Source: CAZPBN01 sp964584935 (GTDB lineage Bacteria; Acidobacteriota; Aminicenantia; Aminicenantales; Aminicenantaceae). Taken from it: DNA of 64,000 bases. Numbering within the stretch: the stretch's first letter is position 1; each line of letters begins with the position of its first letter. Location: the NCBI GenBank assembly GCA_964584935.1, contig CAZPBN010000001.1:238921-302920 (forward strand), in the 5' to 3' direction. The notes under the pieces are model-generated. The model had not been told where the DNA came from. It saw only the letters and a list, made by a program, of their open reading frames with translations, and searched no databases. This document shows, one piece after another, positions 52,575 to 59,857 of this stretch. The position numbers were made by a program, and so were the translations under genes.

Positions 52575-54974
52575 TCATCTTTTTACTGAATGAGATTGCT
52601 TAATCAGTGCATTTTCTAAAACATCTTTGATATCATTGACATAAATGAATTCTATTTCTTTCTTTATTTTCCTTGGAATATCTATCAGACCTTTTTTATT
52701 TGCCTCTGGCATAATAAGCTTCTTAACCCCTGCCCGTTGAGCTGCTAAAACTTTTTCCTTTACCCCCCCTACAGGCAAAACTTCGCCTCTCAAAGTAATT
52801 TCTCCTGTCATGGCAACATCACTTCGAACTTTCAAATTTGTACACACTGATATCAAGGAAGTCGCAATAGTGACACCAGCTGAAGGACCATCTTTAGGAA
52901 TAGATCCCTCCGGAATATGAATATGAAAATCATTCTCCGAAAAAACATTGGAATTGATTTTAAATTCTTTAGAATGAGCCCGGCTGTAACTTAATGCAGC
53001 TTGAGCCGATTCCTTCATAATATCTCCAAGAGAACCGGTCAAAGACAAATTGCCTTTTCCTTTCATTTTGGAAGCCTCAACAAAAAGAATCTCTCCGCCT
53101 GAAGCTGTCCAGGCGACTCCAGTCGCTATCCCTACTTTATCGCTCTTCAAAACCTGATCTTTAAAAATCTTAGGGGGACCAAGATATTTTTCAATATCAT
53201 TTTGACCTATGACAGTGATGCTTTTTTTCCCTTCAGCAATTTTTCTGGCTACTTTCCTGCACACAGAGGCGATTTCTCTTTCCAAGTTTCTCACTCCTGC
53301 TTCTCTGGTATAAAGTGAGATAATCTTTTTTATTGCTTCTCTAGAAAATCGAATCAATTTTTCATTAAGTGCATTTTCCTTTATCTGTTTAGGGACAAGA
53401 TGACGCAATGCAATCTGAAGTTTTTCCTCTTCTGTGTATCCAGGAAGTCTGATCACTTCCATACGATCACGAAATGCAGGTTGAACGGGATCCAACAAAT
53501 TGGCGGTTGTGATGAACATGACTCTCGAAAGGTCAAAAGGAACTCCCAGATAGTGATCCCTGAATGAATAATTTTGTTCAGGATCCAAAACTTCCAACAA
53601 GGCTGAGGAAGGATCACCCCTAAAATCAGCTCCTATCTTATCCACTTCATCCATCATAAACACAGGATTATTAGAATTGCATCTTTTCAGACTCTGGATG
53701 ATCTTTCCAGGTAAAGCTCCGACATAAGTTCTTCTATGACCTCTGATTTCTGCTTCGTCTCTGACTCCTCCCAGTGAAATACGAATAAATTTTCTGCCCA
53801 GGGCTCTTGAAATGGAGCGTCCCAGTGAAGTTTTTCCTACTCCCGGTGGGCCAACAAAGCATAGAATCGGACCTTTTATCCTTTTAGATAATTTTCTAAC
53901 TCCCAGGTATTCCAAAATTCTTTCTTTAACCTTTTCCAACCCATAGTGATCTTCATCCAGAATTATTTTCGCTTTTTTCAAATCTAAATTATCAACAGTG
54001 CTTTTATTCCAGGGAAGATCAAACATCCAATCCAAATAATTACGAACAACAACTGTTTCCGAAGATTCCGGATGGATTTGAGAAAGACGGTTTATCTGCT
54101 TTTCCATTTCCTCTCTAACTTCTTTGGAGACCTTCAGCTTTTTTAATTTTTCTCTGTAATTTTTAATTTCTTCTTGAATCTCAGTTCCTTCTCCCAATTC
54201 TTTTTGAATAGCCTTCATCTGCTGTTTTAAAAAATATTGCTTCTGTAGTTTATCCATTTCTCCTTTGGCTTCACTGCTTATTTTCGACTGCACACTTAAA
54301 AGTTCAAGCTCTTTGGTCAAAAGTTCATAGACTTTCTTTAATCTCTCGAAAGGATTGGTGATTTCCAGAACTGTCTGAGCTTCCTCCACCTTCATGTCCA
54401 GGTTGGCAACAGTGAGATCAGCCAATCTCCCGGGATCATCAACATTAGCTGCAAGAATCATTATCTCAGTAGAGATGTTTTTACCAAGAGAAGAAGCTTT
54501 TTCCAATCCTGAACGAACATTACGGATCAATGCCTTATTTTTAACCTGGCTTTCTTCCTCTTTCTGTTCACTGATAACTTTTATTTTCGCAGTATAAAAA
54601 GGCTGGTCTTCTTCAATGGATTGAACCTTAGCTCTCACCATACCCTGGGTTAATATCCTTATTCTTCCATCAGGAAGCTTTAGCATTCTCATTATCAAGG
54701 CAACTGTTCCCACATCATAGATTTCATCTCTTTTTGGCTCTTCGGCCTCCATATCCTTCTGAGTCAAAAGAAAAATCATTCTGTGTTTTGACAATGCCTC
54801 ATCTATGGCATTTTTCGATTTTTCTCTTCCCACAAATAAGGGAACAACCATATAAGGAAAAACAACGATGTCCCTTAAAAGCAAAACCGGTATTTTTTTA
54901 GGAATATTAATTTTTTTATCTTCTTCAAAAAAATCTTCAAATTCTTCTGCATCATTCTGAGCTTTTTTTGCCAT
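52575..54974 (-). CDS. lon: ATP-dependent protease Lon
   Basis: 799 residues: N-terminal substrate domain (LLRDIVVFPYMVVPLFVGREKS), AAA+ module with Walker A GPPGVGKTSLGRSI, FMMDEVDKIGADFRGDPSSALLEVLDPEQN, and the protease domain with the Ser/Lys dyad in IPKDGPSAGVT and GGVKEKVLAAQRAG. 14 bases after hsp20 in a stress-type operon. Confidence 0.97.
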   Translation of the reverse strand: MAKKAQNDAEEFEDFFEEDKKINIPKKIPVLLLRDIVVFPYMVVPLFVGREKSKNAIDEALSKHRMIFLLTQKDMEAEEPKRDEIYDVGTVALIMRMLKLPDGRIRILTQGMVRAKVQSIEEDQPFYTAKIKVISEQKEEESQVKNKALIRNVRSGLEKASSLGKNISTEIMILAANVDDPGRLADLTVANLDMKVEEAQTVLEITNPFERLKKVYELLTKELELLSVQSKISSEAKGEMDKLQKQYFLKQQMKAIQKELGEGTEIQEEIKNYREKLKKLKVSKEVREEMEKQINRLSQIHPESSETVVVRNYLDWMFDLPWNKSTVDNLDLKKAKIILDEDHYGLEKVKERILEYLGVRKLSKRIKGPILCFVGPPGVGKTSLGRSISRALGRKFIRISLGGVRDEAEIRGHRRTYVGALPGKIIQSLKRCNSNNPVFMMDEVDKIGADFRGDPSSALLEVLDPEQNYSFRDHYLGVPFDLSRVMFITTANLLDPVQPAFRDRMEVIRLPGYTEEEKLQIALRHLVPKQIKENALNEKLIRFSREAIKKIISLYTREAGVRNLEREIASVCRKVARKIAEGKKSITVIGQNDIEKYLGPPKIFKDQVLKSDKVGIATGVAWTASGGEILFVEASKMKGKGNLSLTGSLGDIMKESAQAALSYSRAHSKEFKINSNVFSENDFHIHIPEGSIPKDGPSAGVTIATSLISVCTNLKVRSDVAMTGEITLRGEVLPVGGVKEKVLAAQRAGVKKLIMPEANKKGLIDIPRKIKKEIEFIYVNDIKDVLENALIKQSHSVKR

Positions 54975-54988
54975 GAATTTCCTCCATT

Positions 54989-55441
54989 TTATTCCTTTGG
55001 CTTTTCAATTTTGACTTTAAATGATTTTTCTTTTTCTGATTTAAGTATTTTTAATATCAAAGTTAAAACTCCATTTTCGAGTATTGCCTGAGATTGATTT
55101 GAATCAACAGGACTGGGGAAGTGAATAATCCGTCGAAAGCCTCCATATTCTCTTTCCAACCTGTGATATATTATTTGATCTTTGGAAACAAGGTCCTTTT
55201 TGATCCCTCTAATTTCTACATGATTGCTATTAAGAAAAATGGAAATATCATCTTTTGATACTCCCGGTACCTCTACTTCTATCAATAATTCCTTTTTTTT
55301 CTCTGAAATATCGATACTTGGAACCCACAATTCCTCAATCCCAATGGTCTTACTTTTTTGTAAAAAAATTCGTTTTTCAACTTGATTGGTTTCTGCTTCA
55401 ATTTTAATTATTTTGCAAACAGGTTTTACTCGTTTCACCAT
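54989..55441 (-). CDS. hsp20: Small heat-shock protein, Hsp20/alpha-crystallin family
   Basis: Holdase chaperone. It has 150 residues: N-terminal arm, alpha-crystallin domain (about 45-140, PSIDISEKKKELLIEVEVPGVSKDDISIFL), the GxLxL-type strand ENGVLTLIL and a Lys-rich tail. Between nrdR (9-base gap) and lon, which fits a shared stress function. Confidence 0.92.
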   Translation of the reverse strand: MVKRVKPVCKIIKIEAETNQVEKRIFLQKSKTIGIEELWVPSIDISEKKKELLIEVEVPGVSKDDISIFLNSNHVEIRGIKKDLVSKDQIIYHRLEREYGGFRRIIHFPSPVDSNQSQAILENGVLTLILKILKSEKEKSFKVKIEKPKE

Positions 55442-55450
55442 TTATTATAA

Positions 55451-55906
55451 CTATTTTTCAGCTAGCAAAGTTTCCAATTCCTTCTTGAATTCATTCACAT
55501 CTTTGAACTCTCTGTACACCGAGGCAAATCTGACATAGGCAACTTTGTCCAATTTTTTCAATCGTGACATGACTATTCGTCCAATCTCTGTGGCTTTTAG
55601 CTCCTTTTCTTTTCTGCTTTGGAGCCTGCCTTCAACTTCTTCTACTATTTCTTCTAAGGTGGTTATCGGAATGGGCCGCTTTTCACAGGCTTTCAACAGC
55701 CCATTCAACAACTTCTGAGAATCAAAAGGCTCCCGGCTCCTGTCTTTTTTTTCCACCATATGAGGTATTTCATTTACTTTTTCATGGGTGGTAAACCTTT
55801 TTTCGCAGGATAAACATTCTCTCCGCCGTCGAATCGAATAACCATTCTTGGCTTCTCTGGAGTCTATAACTTTGCTTTCTGCGTAACCACAATAAGGACA
55901 TTTCAT
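55451..55906 (-). CDS. nrdR: Transcriptional repressor NrdR
   Basis: Nucleotide-sensing repressor of ribonucleotide reductase genes. It has 151 residues: zinc ribbon CPYCGYAESKVIDSREA with CLSCEKRFTTHE, then the ATP-cone (REPFDSQKLLNGLLKACEKRPI). The ATG overlaps the stop of the upstream gene (TAATG). Confidence 0.97.
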   Translation of the reverse strand: MKCPYCGYAESKVIDSREAKNGYSIRRRRECLSCEKRFTTHEKVNEIPHMVEKKDRSREPFDSQKLLNGLLKACEKRPIPITTLEEIVEEVEGRLQSRKEKELKATEIGRIVMSRLKKLDKVAYVRFASVYREFKDVNEFKKELETLLAEK

Positions 55907-56958
55907 TATTTAAAATTTTTGCTTAACTTCTTTAACTGGATGAAAGATAATCCTTCTTTCCATAATATAACATATCCTATGATGCATGTCATTATTATCT
56001 GAACGGCATGGATCACTAGAGTCATTGCGGCAGCAAGATTTCCATCTATGCCATAGAGAGAAGTCAAACCCAGTTTGCTAAAATAATCAAATCCTCCGAC
56101 CATTCCTGGAGTCGGAATAGAAGCCCCTACCATGGTGAGAAAAACATAAGGAAAAATGAGAAAAAAAGATATAGAAATATTAATAGAATCTTTGTAGGCA
56201 ATAAACATCAACCAATAATAAAAGATAATCCAAAGCCATACGGCATAGGAAAATAAAATATACATCAATAAATTTCTGGCTGAATGAAAAAATTTTAATC
56301 CTTCGATGAATTCTTCAAATATTTTCAAAATTTTTTGTAACATACTGTCAGGAATAGGCTTCAAAATAAAAGTAATCACTCTAAGTGTTTTATTTTTGTA
56401 AAAATAAAGGGATAAAGCCACAATAAGCAACACAGAAGCAATACAAATTCCAACGAGCCCCCAATATTTTAATTTGGAATAAATTTCTTCATTGGCATTA
56501 AAAAATGAGGAATAAAAAGGATTAACTATAAGAAAAAGTCCCAATAAAGAACACATAGCAAAGATATCAAAAGTCCTTTCTACCACCACAGTGCCTATGA
56601 CATATCCCTTCTTCATATTTTCCTTTTTCGCTAAATACAGAGGTTTAACCAACTCCCCTAATCTTCCGGGAAATATCATACTAAACGTAAATCCGATTGT
56701 CGTCGCTGCAAAGAGATTATATACAGAGATTCTTTTTTTTTCAGGCCTTAAAAGGTAATCCCATCTCACAGCTCTAATTAACAAATGAATAGGAGTTAAA
56801 ATAATGATCAATATGAGAAATATAAGGTTGACATCTGCCAGATTAGATATAACTTTGGTTATTTTGACTTCTCTGAAAAACAAATAGAAAAAAACAATGG
56901 TAAGCAAAAGAATCAAAATTATTTGAAACCAAGTATTTTTAAAAAAATTTTTTTTCAT
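55906..56958 (-). CDS. Flippase-like (lysylphosphatidylglycerol synthase TM / UPF0104) membrane protein
   Basis: 350 residues with about eight membrane helices and the family core LIRAVRWDYLLRP, FSMIFPGRLGELVKPLYLAKKE, VVVERTFDIFAM and GASIPTPGMVGGFDYF. Members are proposed lipid or polyprenol-linked transporters; the aminoacyl-transferase domain of MprF is absent. First gene of this operon. A promoter lies so close to the ATG that only about five untranslated bases are expected. Confidence 0.85.
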   Translation of the reverse strand: MKKNFFKNTWFQIILILLLTIVFFYLFFREVKITKVISNLADVNLIFLILIIILTPIHLLIRAVRWDYLLRPEKKRISVYNLFAATTIGFTFSMIFPGRLGELVKPLYLAKKENMKKGYVIGTVVVERTFDIFAMCSLLGLFLIVNPFYSSFFNANEEIYSKLKYWGLVGICIASVLLIVALSLYFYKNKTLRVITFILKPIPDSMLQKILKIFEEFIEGLKFFHSARNLLMYILFSYAVWLWIIFYYWLMFIAYKDSINISISFFLIFPYVFLTMVGASIPTPGMVGGFDYFSKLGLTSLYGIDGNLAAAMTLVIHAVQIIMTCIIGYVILWKEGLSFIQLKKLSKNFK

Positions 56959-56969
56959 AACAAGTCGTC

Positions 56970-56998
56970 CATATTATCACCATAAATTATTCAAGTCA
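56970..56998 (-). promoter_or_regulatory. Promoter of the flippase-nrdR-hsp20-lon operon
   Basis: Minus strand: TTGACT (complement of 56993-56998), a 17-base spacer and TAATAT (complement of 56970-56975). The predicted start is about 56963 against an ATG at 56958. Confidence 0.55.
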
Positions 56999-57162
56999 AT
57001 TATCCCTTCAGTGCCTTCTTCCCAAACAAGCCGCTTATGTCATGGTCCAACTTGATCGGACAATCCAGTCATATTACGTAGGGCTTATTCCCCGAATGAG
57101 CCTTGCATCTTTAAACAGCAAAAAAGGAATAACCCAATCCTCCCTTCCCACCAGCTAATGTA

Positions 57163-57191
57163 TTGAAATTATGTTCCAGATTTATTATGAT
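57163..57191 (+). promoter_or_regulatory. Promoter of tRNA-Gln copy 1
   Basis: TTGAAA (57163-57168), a 17-base spacer and TATGAT (57186-57191), about 10 bases before the tRNA. Confidence 0.6.
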
Positions 57192-57201
57192 ATTTTACTG
57201 T

Positions 57202-57275
57202 TGGGAAGTCGTCCAATGGTAGGACACATGACTCTGGATCATGGAATCGGGGTTCGAATCCCTGCTTCCCAGCCA
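57202..57275 (+). tRNA. tRNA-Gln (anticodon CTG), copy 1
   Basis: Acceptor TGGGAAG/CTTCCCA, anticodon stem CATGA/TCATG around CTCTGGA (CTG), T arm CGGGG-TTCGAAT-CCCTG, discriminator G and encoded CCA. Identical in sequence to the copy at 59409. Confidence 0.95.
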
Positions 57276-57415
57276 GTCTGATAATACGGTTTCTTCCCTG
57301 TTTTCAAGCACTTAAGTCTTTTTGGTGTATTCAATCCTAATACCGTAGTTTCAGCGCTTTTCAATCAATTTCGGCACATATTTGGCACATTGGGATAGGT
57401 CTTTACTTTTAAAAA

Positions 57416-57482
57416 ACGCAAGGGATTTAAAATCCCTAGTTGGTTATCCAACGTGCTGGCTCAAGTCCGGCCCTCGGCACCA
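57416..57482 (+). pseudogene. 3' fragment of tRNA-Leu (TAA)
   Basis: Starts inside the D-arm end (ACGC), then anticodon stem AGGGA/TCCCT around TTTAAAA (TAA), a long variable arm GTTGG-TTAT-CCAAC, T arm GCTGG-CTCAAGT-CCGGC, and the 3' acceptor CCTCGGC-A-CCA. The 5' acceptor and D arm are absent; AT-rich sequence stands in their place. This is the pattern left at the distal end of elements that integrate into tRNA-Leu. A T-run follows. Confidence 0.8.
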
Positions 57483-57555
57483 TTTTTTGTTAAATAATTC
57501 CCGAAACTTTTTATTATAGAGCCTCTTTTGGGGTATTATATTTTATGCAGTGGCT

Positions 57556-59220
57556 TCAGTGAATTTTTTTATTTAAGGAAAATGCCTCTTCATGCATCTC
57601 AACATTATGTTTTTCCAAGGCTTTAATTTTTTCTTTAGTAAGTTTTATAATATATTTTGATTGTTTTTCAAAATGGAGATAAAAGGCTGCATAAGATAAA
57701 CCTCTTTCAATCGCTTTATGATTCTTGAAGAGAGTGAAAAAAATTAATTTCCAGTATAAAAAACCAGTACTTCTCTTAAATCCAGCTCTGAACGTCAATC
57801 TCAGGAATCGCATAACAAATATTTCGAAGGATTCCCTAAAGGTTGGTTTGAATTTGTGATTTGTTTTTATATGTCTTAACATCTTCTTAATACGATTATA
57901 GTAATTTTTTGGGTGATAGATGATTTCTAAGATTTTTATATAATCTTTCAAAATCTCCATCTCTGGTCGAGTGGGAATAAAATTCAATCCAGCGCTCATT
58001 TGATCAAAAACTGTCTCTGTCATAGTATTGCCCAGAAAACGTCCTTCTTTTTTTAAACGTCTTGTTAACTGAGTATTGGGAAGAGCGTAGAGAAATCCCA
58101 GCATAGCCAGGACAATTCCAGACTCTTCAATGGTAGTGATCATATTTTGTGCAGAATGCTCTGTTTCATTGTCAAAACCAAGTATAAATCCTGCATTAAC
58201 AGTAAATCCGTAAGAATTCATTTTTTGAACTGCTTCCGGAATTGATATTTGTGTATTATGAGGTTTTTGAATTGCTTTTAGAATATCTTTTTCCGAAGAC
58301 TCAATCCCAATAAACACCTGCCTAAACTCACAGCCTCTCATCATCTCTATGATTTCTTCATCCTGGACAATATTCAGTGAGGCCTCAGTCCCAAAAAAGA
58401 AAGGATATTTGTGATCTTTACACCATTCTTTTAAAACAGATAGTAAGTTCTTAACCTTCTTTTTATTCCCGATAAAATTATCATCTACGAACTCAACCAT
58501 TCCTCTATAACCCAATTCATAAATTCTATCCAGTTCTTTTATTATTTGTTCATTTGTTTTTGTTCTGGATTTTCTCCCATAAAGCTCAATAATATCACAA
58601 AATTCACAATTAAATGGACAGCCTCTGGCATGTTGAATACCAATTTGTCCATAATCCTTAAAATTAATCAAGTCGAATCGAGGTGTGACAGCCTGATTCA
58701 TATCAGCTTTTTTGTTACTTGTGTAAATTCCCTTTGTATCTCCATTTTTTAATCCTTCTAGAAACATTGGAATGGTTATTTCTCCTTCATTTAACACTAA
58801 ATAATCCGCTTCTTTATAGATTTCAGGTTGTGAAGTGGGGTCTGGTCCGCCTACAACAACGGGTTTACCCTTTAATTTGGCTTGCCTTATAAGTTTTACC
58901 ATTTTACCTTGCTGAGGTAACATTCCACCTAAACATACGATGTCTGCCCAGTCTAGATGTTCATCCAGAAGCGATTCCACATTTTCATCTATTAATTTGA
59001 ATTCCCAATTCTGGGGTAATAATCCTGCAACAGTCATTAATCCCAATGGAATTGATGTATATTTTGCTTTAATGATTTTTAAGACCTCATTGACATTCCA
59101 GAAACTAAATAGGGCAAATTTGGCTACAATTAATAAGCACTTTGTTCCATCATTTAATAGCTTTGAAACATAGGAATTTGGTTTTTGGATTTGCTCTGAA
59201 TTGTCTTCGATTTTATTCAA
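57556..59220 (-). CDS. B12-binding radical SAM protein (DUF4070/HpnP-like family)
   Basis: 554 residues. A cobalamin-type domain (about 60-165, YTSIPLGLMTVAGLLPQNW, DIVCLGGMLPQ, KPVVVGGPDP) is followed by a radical SAM barrel with GCPFNCEFCDIIELYGRKSRTK (C-x3-C-x2-C), FVDDNFIGNKKK, FIGIESSEKDIL, and a C-terminal DUF4070-like region (about 420-530). Relatives include the hopanoid C-2 methylase, but no hopanoid genes are nearby and squalene-type substrates are not implied. The start appears to be TTG. It lies alone between the two tRNA-Gln repeats, so it may be cargo of an insertion. Confidence 0.85.
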   Translation of the reverse strand: MNKIEDNSEQIQKPNSYVSKLLNDGTKCLLIVAKFALFSFWNVNEVLKIIKAKYTSIPLGLMTVAGLLPQNWEFKLIDENVESLLDEHLDWADIVCLGGMLPQQGKMVKLIRQAKLKGKPVVVGGPDPTSQPEIYKEADYLVLNEGEITIPMFLEGLKNGDTKGIYTSNKKADMNQAVTPRFDLINFKDYGQIGIQHARGCPFNCEFCDIIELYGRKSRTKTNEQIIKELDRIYELGYRGMVEFVDDNFIGNKKKVKNLLSVLKEWCKDHKYPFFFGTEASLNIVQDEEIIEMMRGCEFRQVFIGIESSEKDILKAIQKPHNTQISIPEAVQKMNSYGFTVNAGFILGFDNETEHSAQNMITTIEESGIVLAMLGFLYALPNTQLTRRLKKEGRFLGNTMTETVFDQMSAGLNFIPTRPEMEILKDYIKILEIIYHPKNYYNRIKKMLRHIKTNHKFKPTFRESFEIFVMRFLRLTFRAGFKRSTGFLYWKLIFFTLFKNHKAIERGLSYAAFYLHFEKQSKYIIKLTKEKIKALEKHNVEMHEEAFSLNKKIH

Positions 59221-59361
59221 TTTCCATACTCTCGCTTAAATTTTTACTGATGATATAAAAATGAACCTGTTAAGTCAATGAGAAAATCATAATTGTCATT
59301 TAAAAAATAACAAGTGCAATTTTAAATAGTGCACTTTTAATTTTTAACTAACATCCAAATT

Positions 59362-59489
59362 CTAATGTATTGAAATTATGGATTAGATTTATTATGATAT
59401 TTTACTGCTGGGAAGTCGTCCAATGGTAGGACACATGACTCTGGATCATGGAATCGGGGTTCGAATCCCTGCTTCCCAGCCAGTCTGAT
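59362..59489 (+). repeat. 128-bp direct repeat, copy 2 (promoter + tRNA-Gln + flank)
   Basis: Second copy of the repeat at 57155-57282, same orientation, ending CCAGTCTGAT; beyond this point the two flanks diverge at once. Confidence 0.9.
59409..59482 (+). tRNA. tRNA-Gln (anticodon CTG), copy 2
   Basis: Base-for-base the same tRNA as at 57202, with the same upstream TTGAAA/TATGAT promoter boxes (59370-59398) and encoded CCA. Confidence 0.95.
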
Positions 59490-59857
59490 CAGGGCGATTT
59501 CTCCCCTATAAATTTCTCAAAAAACTATTTATTCCTTTAAGCACCATTAAGCCAAATAATGCTTTGTGATATATTTGTGATAGTGAAGAAGTCTATACTC
59601 TCTAACTTTTCTTAAAAATCAATGAACATCAAAACAAATGTGATTCTCCCTTTGCTGTGGATTTTTTGTTGACTAAGCCTGTTTTTATATCAATTATGGT
59701 TAATGAAGTCACTCAAGAAAGGAGAACTCTATAAAGAGGAGTAAATATTATCATCATAAAAATATCCTCTATTCAACAGTTTTTAAAATACATGACACTT
59801 TGTTAATATATATCTCTCAAATGAATTCACAATTTTGATTGTTACAGAGACAAAAAC
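59483..59857. other. Intergenic region before the P-type ATPase gene
   Basis: 375 AT-rich bases. A TTGACT at about 59669 and purine-rich AAAGGAG/AGAGGAG runs at about 59719-59743 look like expression signals, but no -10 box at proper spacing and no gene after the purine-rich runs can be found. Otherwise empty. Confidence 0.4.

Larger units (their letters stand above)
57155..57282 (+). repeat. 128-bp direct repeat, copy 1 (promoter + tRNA-Gln + flank)
   Basis: CTAATGTATTGAAATTATG through the tRNA to CCAGTCTGAT. Matches copy 2 (59362-59489) exactly 2207 bases away with five differences: four adjacent-region changes in the promoter spacer and T/C one base before the tRNA. Confidence 0.9.

Noticed and set aside
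57372..57387. CGGCACATATTTGGCA resembles a -24/-12 sigma-54 site
   Set aside because: The -12 part has G for T, and no gene lies downstream in that direction, only the tRNA-Leu fragment.
57362..57482. A complete tRNA-Leu gene
   Set aside because: No 5' acceptor strand or D arm can be found upstream; only the 3' two thirds are present.
59704..59745. 13-codon frame MKSLKKGELYKEE before the ATPase gene
   Set aside because: Too short, with no start signal or conservation evidence.
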